NCBI GenBank assembly: GCA_933207985.1
Contig: OW240918.1
Coordinates: 21,055,602-21,119,601 of the forward strand
Origin: Pelobates cultripes
Taxonomy: Eukaryota > Chordata > Amphibia > Anura > Pelobatidae
DNA: 64,000 nt
Direction: 5' to 3'
Shown: positions 23,529 to 35,720 of the stretch, one piece after another
Layout of the letters: the number at the start of each line of letters is the position of its first letter
Position numbering within the stretch: position 1 is the stretch's first letter
The notes under the pieces: model-generated
What the model was told of the DNA's origin: nothing
The model's database searches: none
The model's input: the letters and a program-made list of their open reading frames with translations, nothing else
Position numbers and translations under genes: made by a program

Positions 23529-26500
23529 GGTAATGTATTCTACATTGTGCTAAACTGTAACATTTCATGATAGTTTCTCTTTAAACCATTGTATAAGGTT
23601 CTGCTTGTTAACCCAAATTTTTTTCAGGTTATGAGTTTGGTAAAGTACATTTATGTTCTCAATATTTTCTCCAAAATATTTAATTTTGCTATTAAACATT
23701 CATCAAAACAAACGAGACTCCAAAGTTGTTTTGCCATTCATTCATTTTTGTTTAGGTTTCAGGAGTGTTTTAATAAACCTTTTACCCACAAACGATATGT
23801 CTTCATTGTTCAAAATCCACATACATCTAAGCAGCGAGGGTTAGAAGGTAGTAAATCCCCAGCATGTATAATGAAGCCAATGTCCTCACTACATTAACCC
23901 TTTCAGCATCACAGTGAAGATCAATTGCTTATCAACAAGTTGTTCGACTCTTTGTTAACAAAAAAAAAGCAAGCCATTGACTAATAAGGTTGGCTATGAA
24001 TCATGGGAAGTACGGTTCACAAACACCTGCTGGAATTTTGAACTGTTGGTAGCACGGAGTATTTTTTTAATTTGTTTTACTATTGGCTTACTGGATTATG
24101 CGTTGCATCTGTTTTCTTAATGGAATTTAACTTCCATACTAACTGTAAGCTTACCAGGTGAAGTGTATCAGAATGCACAATAAAAACTACTGTACTGTGA
24201 ATGTCTATTCTGCTGATGATGGTTCTAAAAGATTCTAAATAGAGCTTGTTAGAGCCAACGGCAAAAAAAAAGGCATTTACGGACAACTAAAAATCTAACT
24301 GGACTCTAAGCATCTCAGCTAGCACAGCCTGTACTCTTACTACATTAATGCAACACAAATACTAACTTAACCCTTTCCGTGTAGCATTACTGAAACAAAA
24401 CGCATACAGGTGCATATGTAAACATAAAAGCTAATTAGAGTTTGGCTCTCTTGCTAAATACGGGGGTCTGATGTACACCATGCCTTTTTTATAATAATTC
24501 CATGTTTTATTTTTTTTCTACGTGCATTAGAAAAGAGAGCATAAAAATGAGCTGATTCCCTCTGTCATATGGAAAGGGTTAATTTTGACTGTGTAGGATT
24601 TACATAAAAAAAAAAAAAAAAAAAACAACTAACTTTCTATTTTGCCTGGAAAACCGCGAATGTCTTCTAGTGAATTGATAATGAATGGTGTTGTGGAATA
24701 ACTTTGCCACAAAGCTAGGAGAGAAAAAAAAAAGTTTGGGCACTAGTAAGTTGATCTTTTTGGAAGTACAACTTTAGCCAACTTTTTGTTCAGTACTTAA
24801 AAAAGCCCTAAGCACAGTTTTAGTAATAAATATCTTTGCAAACGTTTTAGACATTTGACCAGGAACTTTTGCCAGTTCCTCATCTGCATATCTTCAGAGA
24901 TGATTACTGGGAGTTACACTTGTCCAAATGCAATCTTTCATAGATACAACACTGTATAGTCTACTATTTATGAGTTTCATTGTTAGTGGGAGCAAGTGTC
25001 TAGCAAGTAACCTATTGAGATCTGGAGGAGAGGGCCATGCGTTTACACTCCAAGGATTAATCTACTAATTTCCAAGAAAATATATGTGCTCCTGTTTCCT
25101 ATCCCCATAGCAATGAAATATTATACTAGCTGTTCATGGCTAGCTGCCATTAACTAGGGAGTGCTGGCATAGAGGAGGTAACTAATAGTCTGACATCAAA
25201 CCTTGCCTAGGGTGTTCATTTTGTAACACCTCTAAATATTTTATAACATGCATCACACTAGCTCTCAGATCATTTTAATTATCCTTAGGGAATATATGTG
25301 GCACTCCCAAAATGAGCCGAAGTTCAAGTTAAATGACGTCAGTAAAAGATTTAGCAAATTGAGGATCATTATGTGGGACCAGTTATTTGAAAAATGAGGT
25401 TATTATTATAAGTTCCAGATCACACAGTTGAAATGAAACAGAGGTAATGGTTCATATAAGTTTTGTCTGTGAACTGTTGGCATATGCTTTGGGCAAACCT
25501 GGCTGACAGAAGCAACCATTAATTTTTTTTGCATTCAAAATGGAAACTTAAAACTCAGTGATAGAAATGAACTTGCACTTTAGTCTGCGAGCCATTAAAT
25601 CAGAATAGTTAATAATTTAAGTTTTCCAAAAAAAAAAAAAAAATTAAAAATGATTTTTCAAAATTTGTAGAAAGGGCAGCTTATTAAATCTCATACGAAC
25701 AAAAAAAATACAATCATCATTTTTTCTCTTTTTTGTTAAATAAGAAAAGGACCATTTTAGTCAAGAATAAAAGCTACATTCAGCGAGGAAAATCACGCAG
25801 AAGAGGTTCAGTAGCAGTCCTCATTTTTATTTTATGTAGGCTTATTTAACTTTTTACATGCAATCTATAGTTGTGATTGTGTTTGGTGTTACAGAATGGT
25901 AATTTTGCTGGCACTTCTAAGAGTTTACTTTCCGGACATTGAGGATGACAACTGATTGCGTGGTCTCCAGGTTGCAAATCTTTTCTCAAGTTTCTTCCAC
26001 TGTTAGATATCTCCTGAACACATTGGTATCATCTATGTCTCCTTTGAATGATGTACAATCTCTTTCAGAGAAAGGTTAAGATCACAGAGGCCTGGGCAGT
26101 TGACTGATTTGACCGGTCGGCCACGAGGTGATGCCCCAAAACAGTTCCAGAGAAAACATGGCAACGCCGGTCATCTTTAGGGGATCTCACAATAACACTA
26201 ATGAATACATTCCCTGGCTGTTAGGGTACGAATGCTCCCCCTGTTCGGTAGTTTATGCCTCCCAAACGCCACTCTCCTAACTCTCCAAGGTGAAAATAGG
26301 TCACTATCAAGTAGCACGGGGAATGGATGATATAACAACAGAACATCAATTCCTTGATTACGGATGCCAACATGATTAAGCTGGTTCTCAGAATAAATAT
26401 TGATGTCCCTGAGCTACATTTGCGTAAATCTTGAATAAGACAAGATATTAAAACTTCATTAATCTCCCATAAAAAATGTTACTTCCATTGAGTTACATAG

Positions 26501-27204
26501 GGAAAGAAGTGAACAGAGGCTTATTAGAAACACCATAAAATAATAAAATAAAAAAACTAAGTGGGTTTACTTTATTATAAAACTGATAATTCTGACATAC
26601 AATAAATACACATTAGATACAATGACTATCATATTCCTATCTACATGACAGTTGACGAAAACTAAATAGAGCATGCTTGGCACACCTTTTTTAAATCAAA
26701 TCACATTTATTAGCTCCATATGTACTTACCTCTTCAACCCTCTTGGGCATTTTAGTACAGAGCAGTACTAGGTTATGTGTACCGCATGAGTTCCTTTGCT
26801 TATTAATCTGTTTGTTTGATTTAATAATGAGGCTCTGTGTATGATTAAATACAGTTTCATGTTATCTAAATAGTAAATCTCTTAATATGAGGTTCTTGAA
26901 GAGAACTATTACAAATAAACAAATAAATATATATGCTGACAGTACACAGCAAAATACAGGAGCAATGTTGTTCCCTTTAAATGATATCACTTGAAAACAG
27001 TTATTTCTGGGAAACCTCCTTTGACTCAGGAAAGAGGCAAGAGTTTATCTGCAACATGTGTCCATATACAAATGACTCATATAGTAAGTAACATGTTCAA
27101 TTGTGTTCATTACTTTCACTATCTGTCTGCTTGCCCATCCTGTGTGGATTAGTAAAGAAATTAAAGTGGTACGCCTACCAAATGTTTCAATAAAACACTG
27201 TTTT
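23529..27204. other. No gene seen
   Basis: About 3.7 kb of AT-rich DNA with A-runs (24606-24625, 25627-25643). A GACCGGTCGG...AAAACAGTTCCAG repeat lies near 26110-26250. No coding-like frame was found. Confidence 0.5.
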
Positions 27205-27212
27205 GGTTAGAG

Positions 27213-27741
27213 CAGGGGTTCTCAATTAATATTTCCTGTGGAACCCTTTGACATAGTGTATCAACATAGTGGAACCACCTCCCCCCCCCAAAAAAAAAGA
27301 CAACAACAATTTTACGATGTTGCATTAACCTTTTTTTTTATGTACTGGTGTGTGTCTGTGTATCTAGGTGTGTGTATCTGTGTTTGTATGTATGTGTATG
27401 TATGTATCTGTGTGTCAAGGTGTGTATCTGTGTATATCTGTGTTTGTATGTGCCAGTGTGTGTATCTGTGTGTCAATGTGTATCTGTGTGTATGTATCTG
27501 ACACACAGATATACACACTGGCACATACAAACACAGATACATACAGATATACACACCTTGACACACAGATAGATACATACATACACACACACACAGATAC
27601 ACACTGGGTGCGGCACCTGACCAGATCCCTGATTAGCGATACCCATCGGGTGGCACCACTCGACAGGCAAATCGCTGTGGAAACCCAATTTTGTTCTCGC
27701 AGAACCCTAGGGTTCCATGAAACACTAATTGGGAAACACTG
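27213..27741. mobile_element. Non-autonomous hAT element, 529 bp, with inverted microsatellite inside
   Basis: Left end CAGGGGTTCTCAATTAAT; the reverse complement of the right end reads CAGTGTTTCCCAATTAGT. Both sides carry the identical 8-bp duplication GGTTAGAG (27205-27212 and 27742-27749). GTGGAACCC near 27238 and the inverse of GGGTTCCA near 27710 extend the inverted repeat. These are hAT hallmarks. There is no transposase; the middle is the TG/CA inverted array at 27345-27605. Confidence 0.8.
27345..27605. repeat. Inverted TGTGTATCTG / CAGATACACA array (large hairpin)
   Basis: A run of TG-rich units (27345-27500) is followed at about 27501 by its near-exact reverse complement. For example GTGTGTCAAGGTGTGTATCT (27411-27430) is mirrored by ATACACACCTTGACACACAG near 27549-27568. 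Each arm is roughly 100-130 bp. Open frames on both strands here are products of the repeat. Confidence 0.85.
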
Positions 27742-27749
27742 GGTTAGAG

Positions 27750-28683
27750 TAACCCTTAATGGCATGGTCCATTGAAAAAAAGAAAAAGAAATAAGGGCAA
27801 AAATTACCTGGGATTCCACACCAGTTTTGGCACACTTATTGCCAGTGGAAACAAGGATCATCATGTTGCTGCAGTTTAAGAAGGTTAGGCAAAATCATTT
27901 ATGGTCAAGAGACTGCAGTTTTTCCTTTCCATTTATTAATTGTAACCATCCAGCATAAAGGCATTGCTGAGGGCCTGATCAACATAATAAGCTCCTCGGC
28001 CACCATGAGGGAAGAAGGAAGTAGGGAGCATGCATGGGGTCCTTCTGATTAAATAGATGGGATAGGGATGGAAGATGAAGGAGGAACAGTGGTTTAGATA
28101 TTAACTTGCGTCTTGCTTAAAGGTCTGTTGATGATATTAGGACATTTAGGCTTTTGTGGTTTTTATTGTTTTTTTTTGGGGGGTATTTTTGGTATAATTT
28201 GTGGCAAATGGGAACAGAACAAAATTGCCATAAAAAAAAATCACATAGCATAAATCTTATTTATTATTATATAATTTTTATATTAGTATTTTTGTTTTTT
28301 TAAGGTATTTTTGGGAAATATTTTTGCCCACTTCTGGTCCATAAGTTAATAATACTCTACTTCCTACTATACAAAATTCACTAGTATTGGTTGCTATTGA
28401 GTCGATGGAAAAAAAGCAGAATATCAGACTTAGAAGTGAAAAAATAAAAATTCAAGCAATAGGCAAAAAGTCCAAAATCCTCATTCTACTCTCTCTCCGA
28501 ACACATGATACCTCTTGCTTTCTCACAATGGATACCACAGTGGCCTTCTCAATGTGCCCTTCAATCTTTATTACAAGATGCCTCACTAGGTAACAGCACA
28601 ATGACGATGTTGTAGTGTGAAGCCTAAACACACTTAACAGTTGTGTTTCTTTTTCCAAGATTCATATTGTACATATTTTATAG
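27750..28683. other. No gene seen
   Basis: AT-rich DNA. A minus-strand frame at 28658-28452 lies just downstream of the decayed coding remnant and contains HLVIKIEGHIEKATVVSIVR. It might belong to the same remnant, but this is not supported by anything else. Confidence 0.4.
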
Positions 28684-29200
28684 TTTACTTAATCTGTGCC
28701 ATTGTGTCAAGTATTGCAACAACCTCATCAATATCTTCCTGTGTCTGCAGAGTATAAATAATGCACTATAGCAATTGGGAGCAAGACCAGAAAGTCTCCT
28801 TTGAGAGATGGAACGCTAAAATCAATCACTTTAGATACAATTTTTCCAAAATCAGAATCTTCCTGCTTGTGTTTAAAGCAGATATTTCTCAATCAGGCCT
28901 TTTCAGAGAAGCTTTACCTCAATTGAATCACATACATTGAGTCTTCAGCAACGCCCAGTACTCTCTAGGGAGTGAGATCACTTTGGTTTGATCCTCATCG
29001 TTGAGAGTAACCCACCCAAAATGCATCACAGTTCTCAGGTGACATTTGGGAAATGGAAAGACTTTGCATGATTTACTTTATTTAGAAACTTTGGCTTAAT
29101 ATTGTCCAACTCTTCTTTACTTAAATACTGAAAGGAGAGCACTGCAAAGCTATTTTATGGTGTTTTCAATAATCTGTAACAATGACAAGATATATATTCA
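28684..29200 (-). pseudogene. Unrecognised decayed protein-coding sequence
   Basis: Reading the minus strand downwards, short coding-like stretches follow one another in different frames: QIIENTIK near 29180, then SFQYLSKEELDNIKPKFLNK and HAKSFHFPNVT (about 29135-29040), then VMHFGWVTLNDEDQTKVISL and PREYWALLKT (29020-28940), then SDFGKIVSKVIDFSVPSLKG and DFLVLLPIAIVHYLY (about 28860-28760), and QTQEDIDEVVAILDTMAQIK with a TAA at about 28684. Each has protein-like composition, and the breaks between them are stops or small frame changes. This is what an old retrocopy or dead gene looks like. I could not name the family. Total length is about 150-170 codons. Confidence 0.45.
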
Positions 29201-32200
29201 ATATAAAATATATATAAAATATAATAGGTATTTTAAGATGACTGCATTCTTTTAGAAACGAACAGCGTGCTCTCGTGCAATAGCTGCGTGTCCATTAAAA
29301 ACAAATTTTGCAAAAGTAAAATAGCTGTAAAAAAGAGGACTGTGATAATAAAATAACAATATTAAAAGGGGCAATTGAGGATTTCTTCCTGGCTGCAATG
29401 ACACAGGGATTACCTTATAGTTGTGATGATTAGCCATTGCTCAGCAGATGACCATTTCTCATGATGCTCAGCTAGCAATGTCTCATGATTTGATCATATG
29501 TAGTGTGCAACATTGCATAATCTAACTACACTTCTAGTATTGGCAAAAGTGTGAAAAACTGGTATTATTCTAGACTAACCCCTGCAGTATGGAAAATTCA
29601 CTTTACAAATATCTGCAATAGCAAGGTAGCCACAATCGTTTAAGGATTAGGTGTGTTGACATGTGCATAGCTTTGGATGTCTTCACTTGGCAAAGCTGGA
29701 CCACTGAACACCTGTAGCTACAAAGGAGGCCAAACAGTACCTCCCAGGGAAATCACAATTACAGTCTGTAATTCCCCTGGACAAATATTTAAAGAGACGC
29801 TATTATGAAAGTTTACCTTTTTCAGTTTGACTCTGTCAAACACATTAATTGTTATATACGTTTTTTTTTCCTGATTGAAATAATCTGTATAGAATTGGAG
29901 TAAGTGTATTGCCCTTTTTTAGCTTTTGTATTGGTGTATATTGCACTTTTTTCACCCCAATTGCACAGCGCCGCAGAATAAGTTGGAACTTTATCAATGC
30001 CAATAATAAACAAATAAAATGAACGGGAGTAGCGCAGAGGTGCAGGTGCTAAATTTCTAACAAGAAGAAATATGCATCAATTGCATCACATAATCCGATT
30101 ATTCAGAATATATATATATATATATGTTAATAATCAGGGCAGAACACTGATTGGATAAAAGTGTTTTCAATTATTTTCTTGCCCCCTATAATAAAAGTAT
30201 TAAGAGCTCCTGCATTGCTTTGATTAAAACTCCCTTTTTTTTTGTTCACATTCAATTCGTTTTGAATTCCCTACAACTCACAGTTTAGTACACACCCTCA
30301 TTGTGTTGGGCAATTGCTGCAAAATATATACTAATACTGCGTATTGCGCCAGTGACCATACAGGTTGTTTTATTTACATGTCAAAATATTTTACATATCC
30401 CAAAGACTGATGGGAAAATCCAATACACATCACACAAAGGTGATTTTCTAATTAGAAAATTTAACCTTTGGTACTTTCAAGGTATAGATTTCTCCACGTA
30501 AAAAATAAAGGTATGTGGAACATATATATTTAGAAGATTTAAAATTTTGTAACTTAGCTCAGAAACAAAAAATAAATGTCGATTTACAGATTGCACTAGT
30601 AAAGACAATTTTAGACTACACAAATATTACAGAATGCTTTGGCTAGAATTGCCTACATATCCTCCTATACCCGTGTTGCCTTGAGCGGTGAGAATGAGAA
30701 ATAGCTTTAATTATGTGTGTTTCAATGAAAGTATGAAGTTAAATGATAATATAGAGGTGATCTAGAAGATCTAGGCATCATGGATGAGGTTAGAAAAAGC
30801 TGCAATGTTTGATATGCTTTTAAAAAGTTCTCATCAATTTACATCCATATTTTGTCTGTTTGTAGTTGACTTCATATCTGTTTCCATTGTAACTCTTAAA
30901 ATGTTCCTTTTTATCCGTGACTCTTAATCATTAGGATAAATCATTTTAAAATACAGTTTCCAAATCCACAAATACGAAACAAAATTGCAGATATAAACAT
31001 TGTACTATTATATTTGTTTAAGAAATGTAAATGATTTTCTTATGACCATATCCCTTGCGGTAGGATTTGCTGGGATGACAGATGCAAATGTATCTTTCGT
31101 TAGTAAAGACAGATAGGTTGATCCTGATGAAATGAAATAAATCACATGCTTAGAGCACTTTGCCACCAATACACAATTGTTCTAGGGTTCTCCGCTATTG
31201 ATTTTTCCCAGATTAATGAAGATAACTGAGGAGTGGAGACAACCATCTAATTTTTTAATGATGGGACCAAGTCTGGATATCCAGGGACCCACAACACTGT
31301 TACTATTGTTAAGGTTTGGCTGCTGAAAGAGTAGATACTACTAACTGCTGGCTATTTATTCTTAATGTCTGCGCAGGCATACAATAGTTTATAGAAACGC
31401 TAAATCAGGCAGGGAAAAATAATTTTGCATCTTTTGATTGCTTAAAAAAAGATAGAGTTTATCCTCGCAGGACCCACTGAATCTGTCTACTTTCATTTAC
31501 ATTTCTTTCTTACTTTATATAAACTGCTTACCTGTTATATGTTTTAACGTTATACTGTTAGATGTGATACATTGCTTGCAATAGAATATGTCTTTCTTTG
31601 CTCCTTATTGGATCTATAAGATAGAGTAGCGTCTCTGGTTGGCATACCTGTCAGTGCACTGCTGCAATAATGAGCATGATATTTCAAACATATGGATAGA
31701 GTTTCATACTTATAATGGAATAATTCTGAATTAATAAGGACAATGCCATTGAAGGCTATTAAAGAGAATGATAGGGGCACAGGCTGACTGCTTTGAAATG
31801 AGAATATGTTCAGCGGTAGGGACATAATTCCACATTACAGTGAAGACTGTCTACATTAGAATGTTCCACTTATACTACGCTGAGCATCCAGGATGGGATT
31901 TTAACCCCCTTTAAGCAGATATAGTTCACCAAATTCCCTGTTGTGTAATTAAACTGATATAAATACTTCAATGAAAACAGCTTGTGTTTTGCAAACCCAA
32001 CGTGTGAGAATGAAGATGTTTTTCTTTAATAAAACACAATTCGATACATCGAATGAAAAAAAGAATAGTTGCTGAGTTGGTTGTTGATGTTATAGATAGA
32101 GATAATTTGGGATAATTTATCATTGTTTTTCCAATGTCCAACAGATTCCATACCTCTATAACATAAGTACGGATCGCACTGATTTCACTGTTATGGTTTT

Positions 32201-32745
32201 ATATTATTATTATTATTGTACTGATCAGTGCTTAGAGAAACTGACGAGTCTGAGGTTTTTGCTCGTGAGGCTGGGCTTGTGAATCAAGGCCTGAAAGTTG
32301 CAGGAAGAGGAGAAATGAAGATTCTGAGGTTTTTCCTCGTGAGGCTGGGTTTGTGATTTAAATCTGTTCAACCTGTTGTTGAATCCTGCTAGTCTAACTG
32401 TCCGCTGTCAGCCTCTATAGCACGGATCTGTGGTTAAAAACCACTGCAGATGACAAAAAGATCACTACACATGCTAGCCATCTAAGAAAAATACGTATTC
32501 ACAAAAATAACCCTGCAACTACCATTGGTACCAAATCGAGCATACATTTCCTTTTTCGATGTTATTTTTATAATAGATATTTTGGAACTTAAATGTACAG
32601 GGGAGAGGTGGATGGTCTGTTAGAAGTAAGTAAAAGATTTTGGGGTGCAGGACAAATAATGGAAAGTAATTTAAACTCACTAGCAACCCCTTTGTGGGTC
32701 TACTGACTGAGCTATATTATGACAAAATCCAAAAATATATCCTGG
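29201..32745. other. No gene; scattered repeat fragments
   Basis: AT-rich DNA. A minus-orientation fragment of the SINE-like family lies at about 29965-30015 (CAGCGCCGCAGAATAAGTTGG), a short (TA)n at 30109-30125, and a short local duplication at 32249-32356. No coding-like frame. Confidence 0.5.
32249..32356. repeat. Local direct duplication, 74-bp spacing
   Basis: TCTGAGGTTTTTGCTCGTGA and the following GGCTGGGCTTGTGA (from 32249) recur from 32323 with two base changes. Only about 34 bp of the 74-bp period is conserved. Confidence 0.75.
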
Positions 32746-32878
32746 TTAACCCCTTAAGGACATATTATTATTATGATATTTATAGAGCGCAGTCAAATTC
32801 CCAGCGCTTTACAATGGGTGGATGTGTGACATGTCATGATTCCCTTTTATTCCAGAAGTTTGGTCCTTAAGAGGTTAA
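32746..32878. mobile_element. piggyBac-like MITE interrupted by a SINE-like fragment
   Basis: The outer parts (TTAACCCCTTAAGGACAT...CCCTTTTATTCCAGAAG...GGTCCTTAAGAGGTTAA) match the MITE at 33629. In the middle, from about 32762 to 32822, lies TATTATTATTATGATATTTA followed by AGAGCGC...CAGCGCTTTACAATGGG, the core of the (ATT)n SINE-like family. A younger retroposon piece has therefore landed in, or replaced, the centre of the MITE. Confidence 0.65.
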
Positions 32879-33574
32879 AGGAAACAGACATTAGTGCTAA
32901 CATGTCCAAATTGCTAAGAATGTGGAACTTCTTAAAAATAGCTGATCTTGCCTGGTAATATCACCTTGCTGCTAGGAATGGAGAATTGTAATATTTTTTA
33001 AAATAACTTTAATTTGAGTACCTTTGGCAAAATATTACGTTATTCGAAGAGTTTAGTCTATTGAACATAAAATAAACAGAGCATTTATTGTAACTTGAAT
33101 TTTTTCATTTTTATTGTGTTTTAACTGAAGCAACGATTGATATAATGTTCATTTACCTATTATTAAAGCACTCCCGTATAGATGATAGCAAATTTAAACA
33201 GTATGTGATACTGTTACAGTTGGGAAAAACAAGACTTGAGTGATAGTTAGCTCTTGTGGGAACACCTTTTCTTCGTGGGAATGTATACAGGACATTAAAT
33301 AAATTCCTGGGAATAAGCACACATTTTCATTGCATAGCCTGAAGAGTTTACATTTTGGCATGTCTAGAGAAGATGATGTCATGTTCTGCCAGTTTTTTTT
33401 TTTTTTTATAGAGAAAAAAAAGTAAAGATCATATAGCGTTTGTTTTTTTTTGCATTTATATGTGGAAATGTCTGGAGAGTTGGTTCACAAAGTGTACACC
33501 ATTTTGATATCCACTAATATCACCTTGGCACTGAATCAGTATCAGAACACTGTTTTGACAGTTTTCTCTGGTGG

Positions 33575-33810
33575 GGGGTATTTAATAAAGTGAGAATTCA
33601 AAGTGAATTGATTTAAGGCCAGAGTAGTTTAACCCCTTAAGGACACATGACATGTGTGACATGTCATGATACCCTTTTATTCCAGAAGTTTGGTCCTTAA
33701 AGGGTTAAAGGACAGCATAGACTACTTAGAGAATTTTATTTTTTTACGTTTGGCTATTTTGACCTTAAACTTGAAATTCACTCTAAATTAACCTTGCATT
33801 CTAACGTTGG
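33575..33810. mobile_element. Palindromic MITE-like repeat split by a nested MITE
   Basis: Left part TTTAATAAAGTGAGAATTC then AAAGTGAATTGATTTAAGG; right part GACCTTAAACTTGAAATTCA. These are inverted relatives of each other and of 60940-61065 and 20888-21065. The piggyBac-like MITE 33629-33708 sits in the middle. Confidence 0.5.
33629..33708. mobile_element. piggyBac-like MITE, 80 bp, nested
   Basis: TTAACCCCTTAAGGACACAT at the left, GGTCCTTAAAGGGTTAA at the right, with TTAA on both sides and the CCCTTTTATTCCAGAAGTTT block shared with 32746 and 19801. It carries a short GACATGTGTGACATGTC palindrome near 33648-33666. Confidence 0.7.
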
Positions 33811-34134
33811 TAATTAACCCCATAAGCTGCTCAATTCAGTAAAACTCATCACAAATCTAGCTGTCCTGGGTTCCCTCTCTGTTAAGAGTAAGATACTTTT
33901 ACAGCCCAATGTAGGGTTGTGAGCAATTTTCATATTACATGCATTGTGTGTGCCTTTTAAATAACGTGCATTAGTATCACTCATCTTCCTCAATATTTAG
34001 ATTTGCATGTAAATCGTTAACATGCACTTTACTAGATTTAGATTTATTTTCTTGAGCTGATTCTTATTGTTACAATGTCCAGCATCCCAACTGTATTGAT
34101 TTCTACTTTGAGTACTTTCATAGGTTATTGCTCA
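33811..34134. other. No gene seen
   Basis: AT-rich DNA, nothing recognised. Confidence 0.5.
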
Positions 34135-34545
34135 TAATGTCCATGTCTATGCAACAAATTTTGCGTTAAGCTTGAACATTCCTTTGCAGAAACTATTTGG
34201 ATGATTCAGAAGGTTTTCTGGGATGATGCAATGAGTGCAGCGCAAATAAAAGTATGGCACAAATGCTTCAAAGATGGTCGAGAATCTGCTGAAAGATTTT
34301 GAGTCCTGCGACTTCTGTCTTTTCCCAAAACTAAAATCACCTATGAAAGGGAAGAGATTTCAGACCGTCAACGAGATTTAGGTCAATACGATGAGGCAGC
34401 TGAAGGGGATTCCAACAGAGGATTTTTTTACAGAGTGTTTTGAATAGTGGAAGAGATGCTGGGAGTACTGTGTGAGATCCCAAGGTGTCTACAATGTTTC
34501 TTGTATCTTCTTCAATAAATGTCTCTATTTTTCATATTACATGGC
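34135..34545 (+). pseudogene. Mariner-type transposase remnant, centre deleted
   Basis: The plus strand first encodes a mariner-like N-terminal helix-turn-helix (FCVKLEHSFAETIWMIQKVF then WDDAMSAAQIKVWHKCFKDG, 34165-34290). It then jumps, at about 34300, to the C-terminal part of the catalytic domain, CDFCLFPKLKSPMKGKRFQT (about 34308-34366), and a tail with ECFE and WKRCWESTVRSQG blocks. CDFxLFPKLK is the region around the third catalytic aspartate of DD34D mariners. The first two aspartates and everything between are missing. Stop codons interrupt the rest. It cannot make a working enzyme. Confidence 0.6.
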
Positions 34546-35173
34546 TGGTTACTTTCCGGAGAGACACAATCCTCTTGATGTGCAATGTAATCAGAGCATG
34601 AAACAGGTCTGTACGCAGGCATCAATCTCTTTTTTTTTTTTTTAAGAGAAAAAAAAGTGATCTGTAGTGCTCTCTGTAAACACATACATTTATTGTAATT
34701 TATTTATTGTAAGTAAATAGATTGACACTCACAATGTTGCCAGGATAAGATCACCTATCGGGGAACACAGTACCTAGATGTAAATGCTCGGTTTACCACT
34801 TTCCTCCAAATGCCGACTTGCTAGAGAAGGTAAGAGCTCCTTAACTGTGAATTTCTGGTAAAATTCACTCAATCTTTGGCATGCATTACACCATTTGCTA
34901 GTTCTCTGCATTCCACTTCACTGGTCTCTCTTCTCCCATCACTTATCATATGTTGATGTCCAACCTTCTGCATTTTGTGATTCGTGGGTTCAATTCCTCA
35001 GAGGCTCACAAACAGTAACTTCACTACGGCCATTCATGATGGATTTCAGGATCCCTGCTCTATAGCAGGAGTTAAGAGATAAAGTCAGGTTTTCACAGTT
35101 CCTGAATTTTGTGACAACTCAGTTGCAGAATGATGCATCTGAGATATACAATACTTTTTTTGTGAATAATATT
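34546..35173. other. No gene seen
   Basis: Mixed AT-rich DNA with a T-run/A-run near 34630-34655. No coding-like frame. Confidence 0.5.
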
Positions 35174-35720
35174 TTATTGGTATTCGTCAAGCGACACAGC
35201 TCTGGTAGTTTGCGGCATGTAGGATTCTTCCAGCTCTGGTAGGCTGCAGAGCCTTAGATTATGCTGCTGAGTGTGGCTGTCCACATCTTGTACATAAAGG
35301 GCCATTGCCCTGAGATGGTGTGTGTGGGTTTGCAATTCAGCTGAGGTTGTACCTCGGGCAGCCATGAGGGGGCCACATTCAGCCTTGAGGCAGCCCACTC
35401 TTTCTGTGAGATCCTGCAGGTCCTCTCTAAACCATCTGGAGGTCTTCCAGTATGGAGCCCTGCTGGTTTGAGTTCACCCATCTGAGCTCTTCTTGAGTGG
35501 GCAGGAGGAGCATGGCATTCTTGGACTGTGATCTTGGACTGTCTGAGGCCCTTGGGTTTCCTGCAAGTGGCGGCTGTGAGGCAAAATCTTTGATGTTGAG
35601 TTGAGGAGGCCTGCCTCAAGGAGGCTGACGTGTTCTTTTTGTGTGATCAGAGTCTTCAAGTGTCCCCATTTGCCAGAACTATGCTGTTTATTTGCAGGAA
35701 ATGTGCACTTACATTCCACA
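35174..35720 (-). pseudogene. L1-type ORF1 remnant
   Basis: The minus strand encodes, near its lower end, a coiled-coil-like stretch (TSAELQTHTHHLRAMALYVQ) running into HNLRLCSLPELEES. The latter resembles the RRNNLRIRGLPE entry into the RNA-binding domain of L1 ORF1 proteins. Upstream, the coiled-coil region is spread over several frames up to about 35720, so the copy is frameshifted. ORF1 proteins trimerise and coat L1 RNA. Only the N-terminal/coiled-coil side is left. Assignment is moderate because it rests on one motif. Confidence 0.5.

Noticed and set aside
23589..23897. A 102-residue plus-strand frame rich in F, K, N and S
   Set aside because: Typical composition of translated AT-rich DNA; no domain.
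27238..27864. Several 70-150 residue frames across the TG/CA array on both strands
   Set aside because: They arise from stop-poor TG/CA repeats inside the hAT element.
34981..35010. A GGTTCAATTCC block resembling the T-arm/B-box of a tRNA
   Set aside because: No matching acceptor stem, D-arm or anticodon arm could be folded around it.
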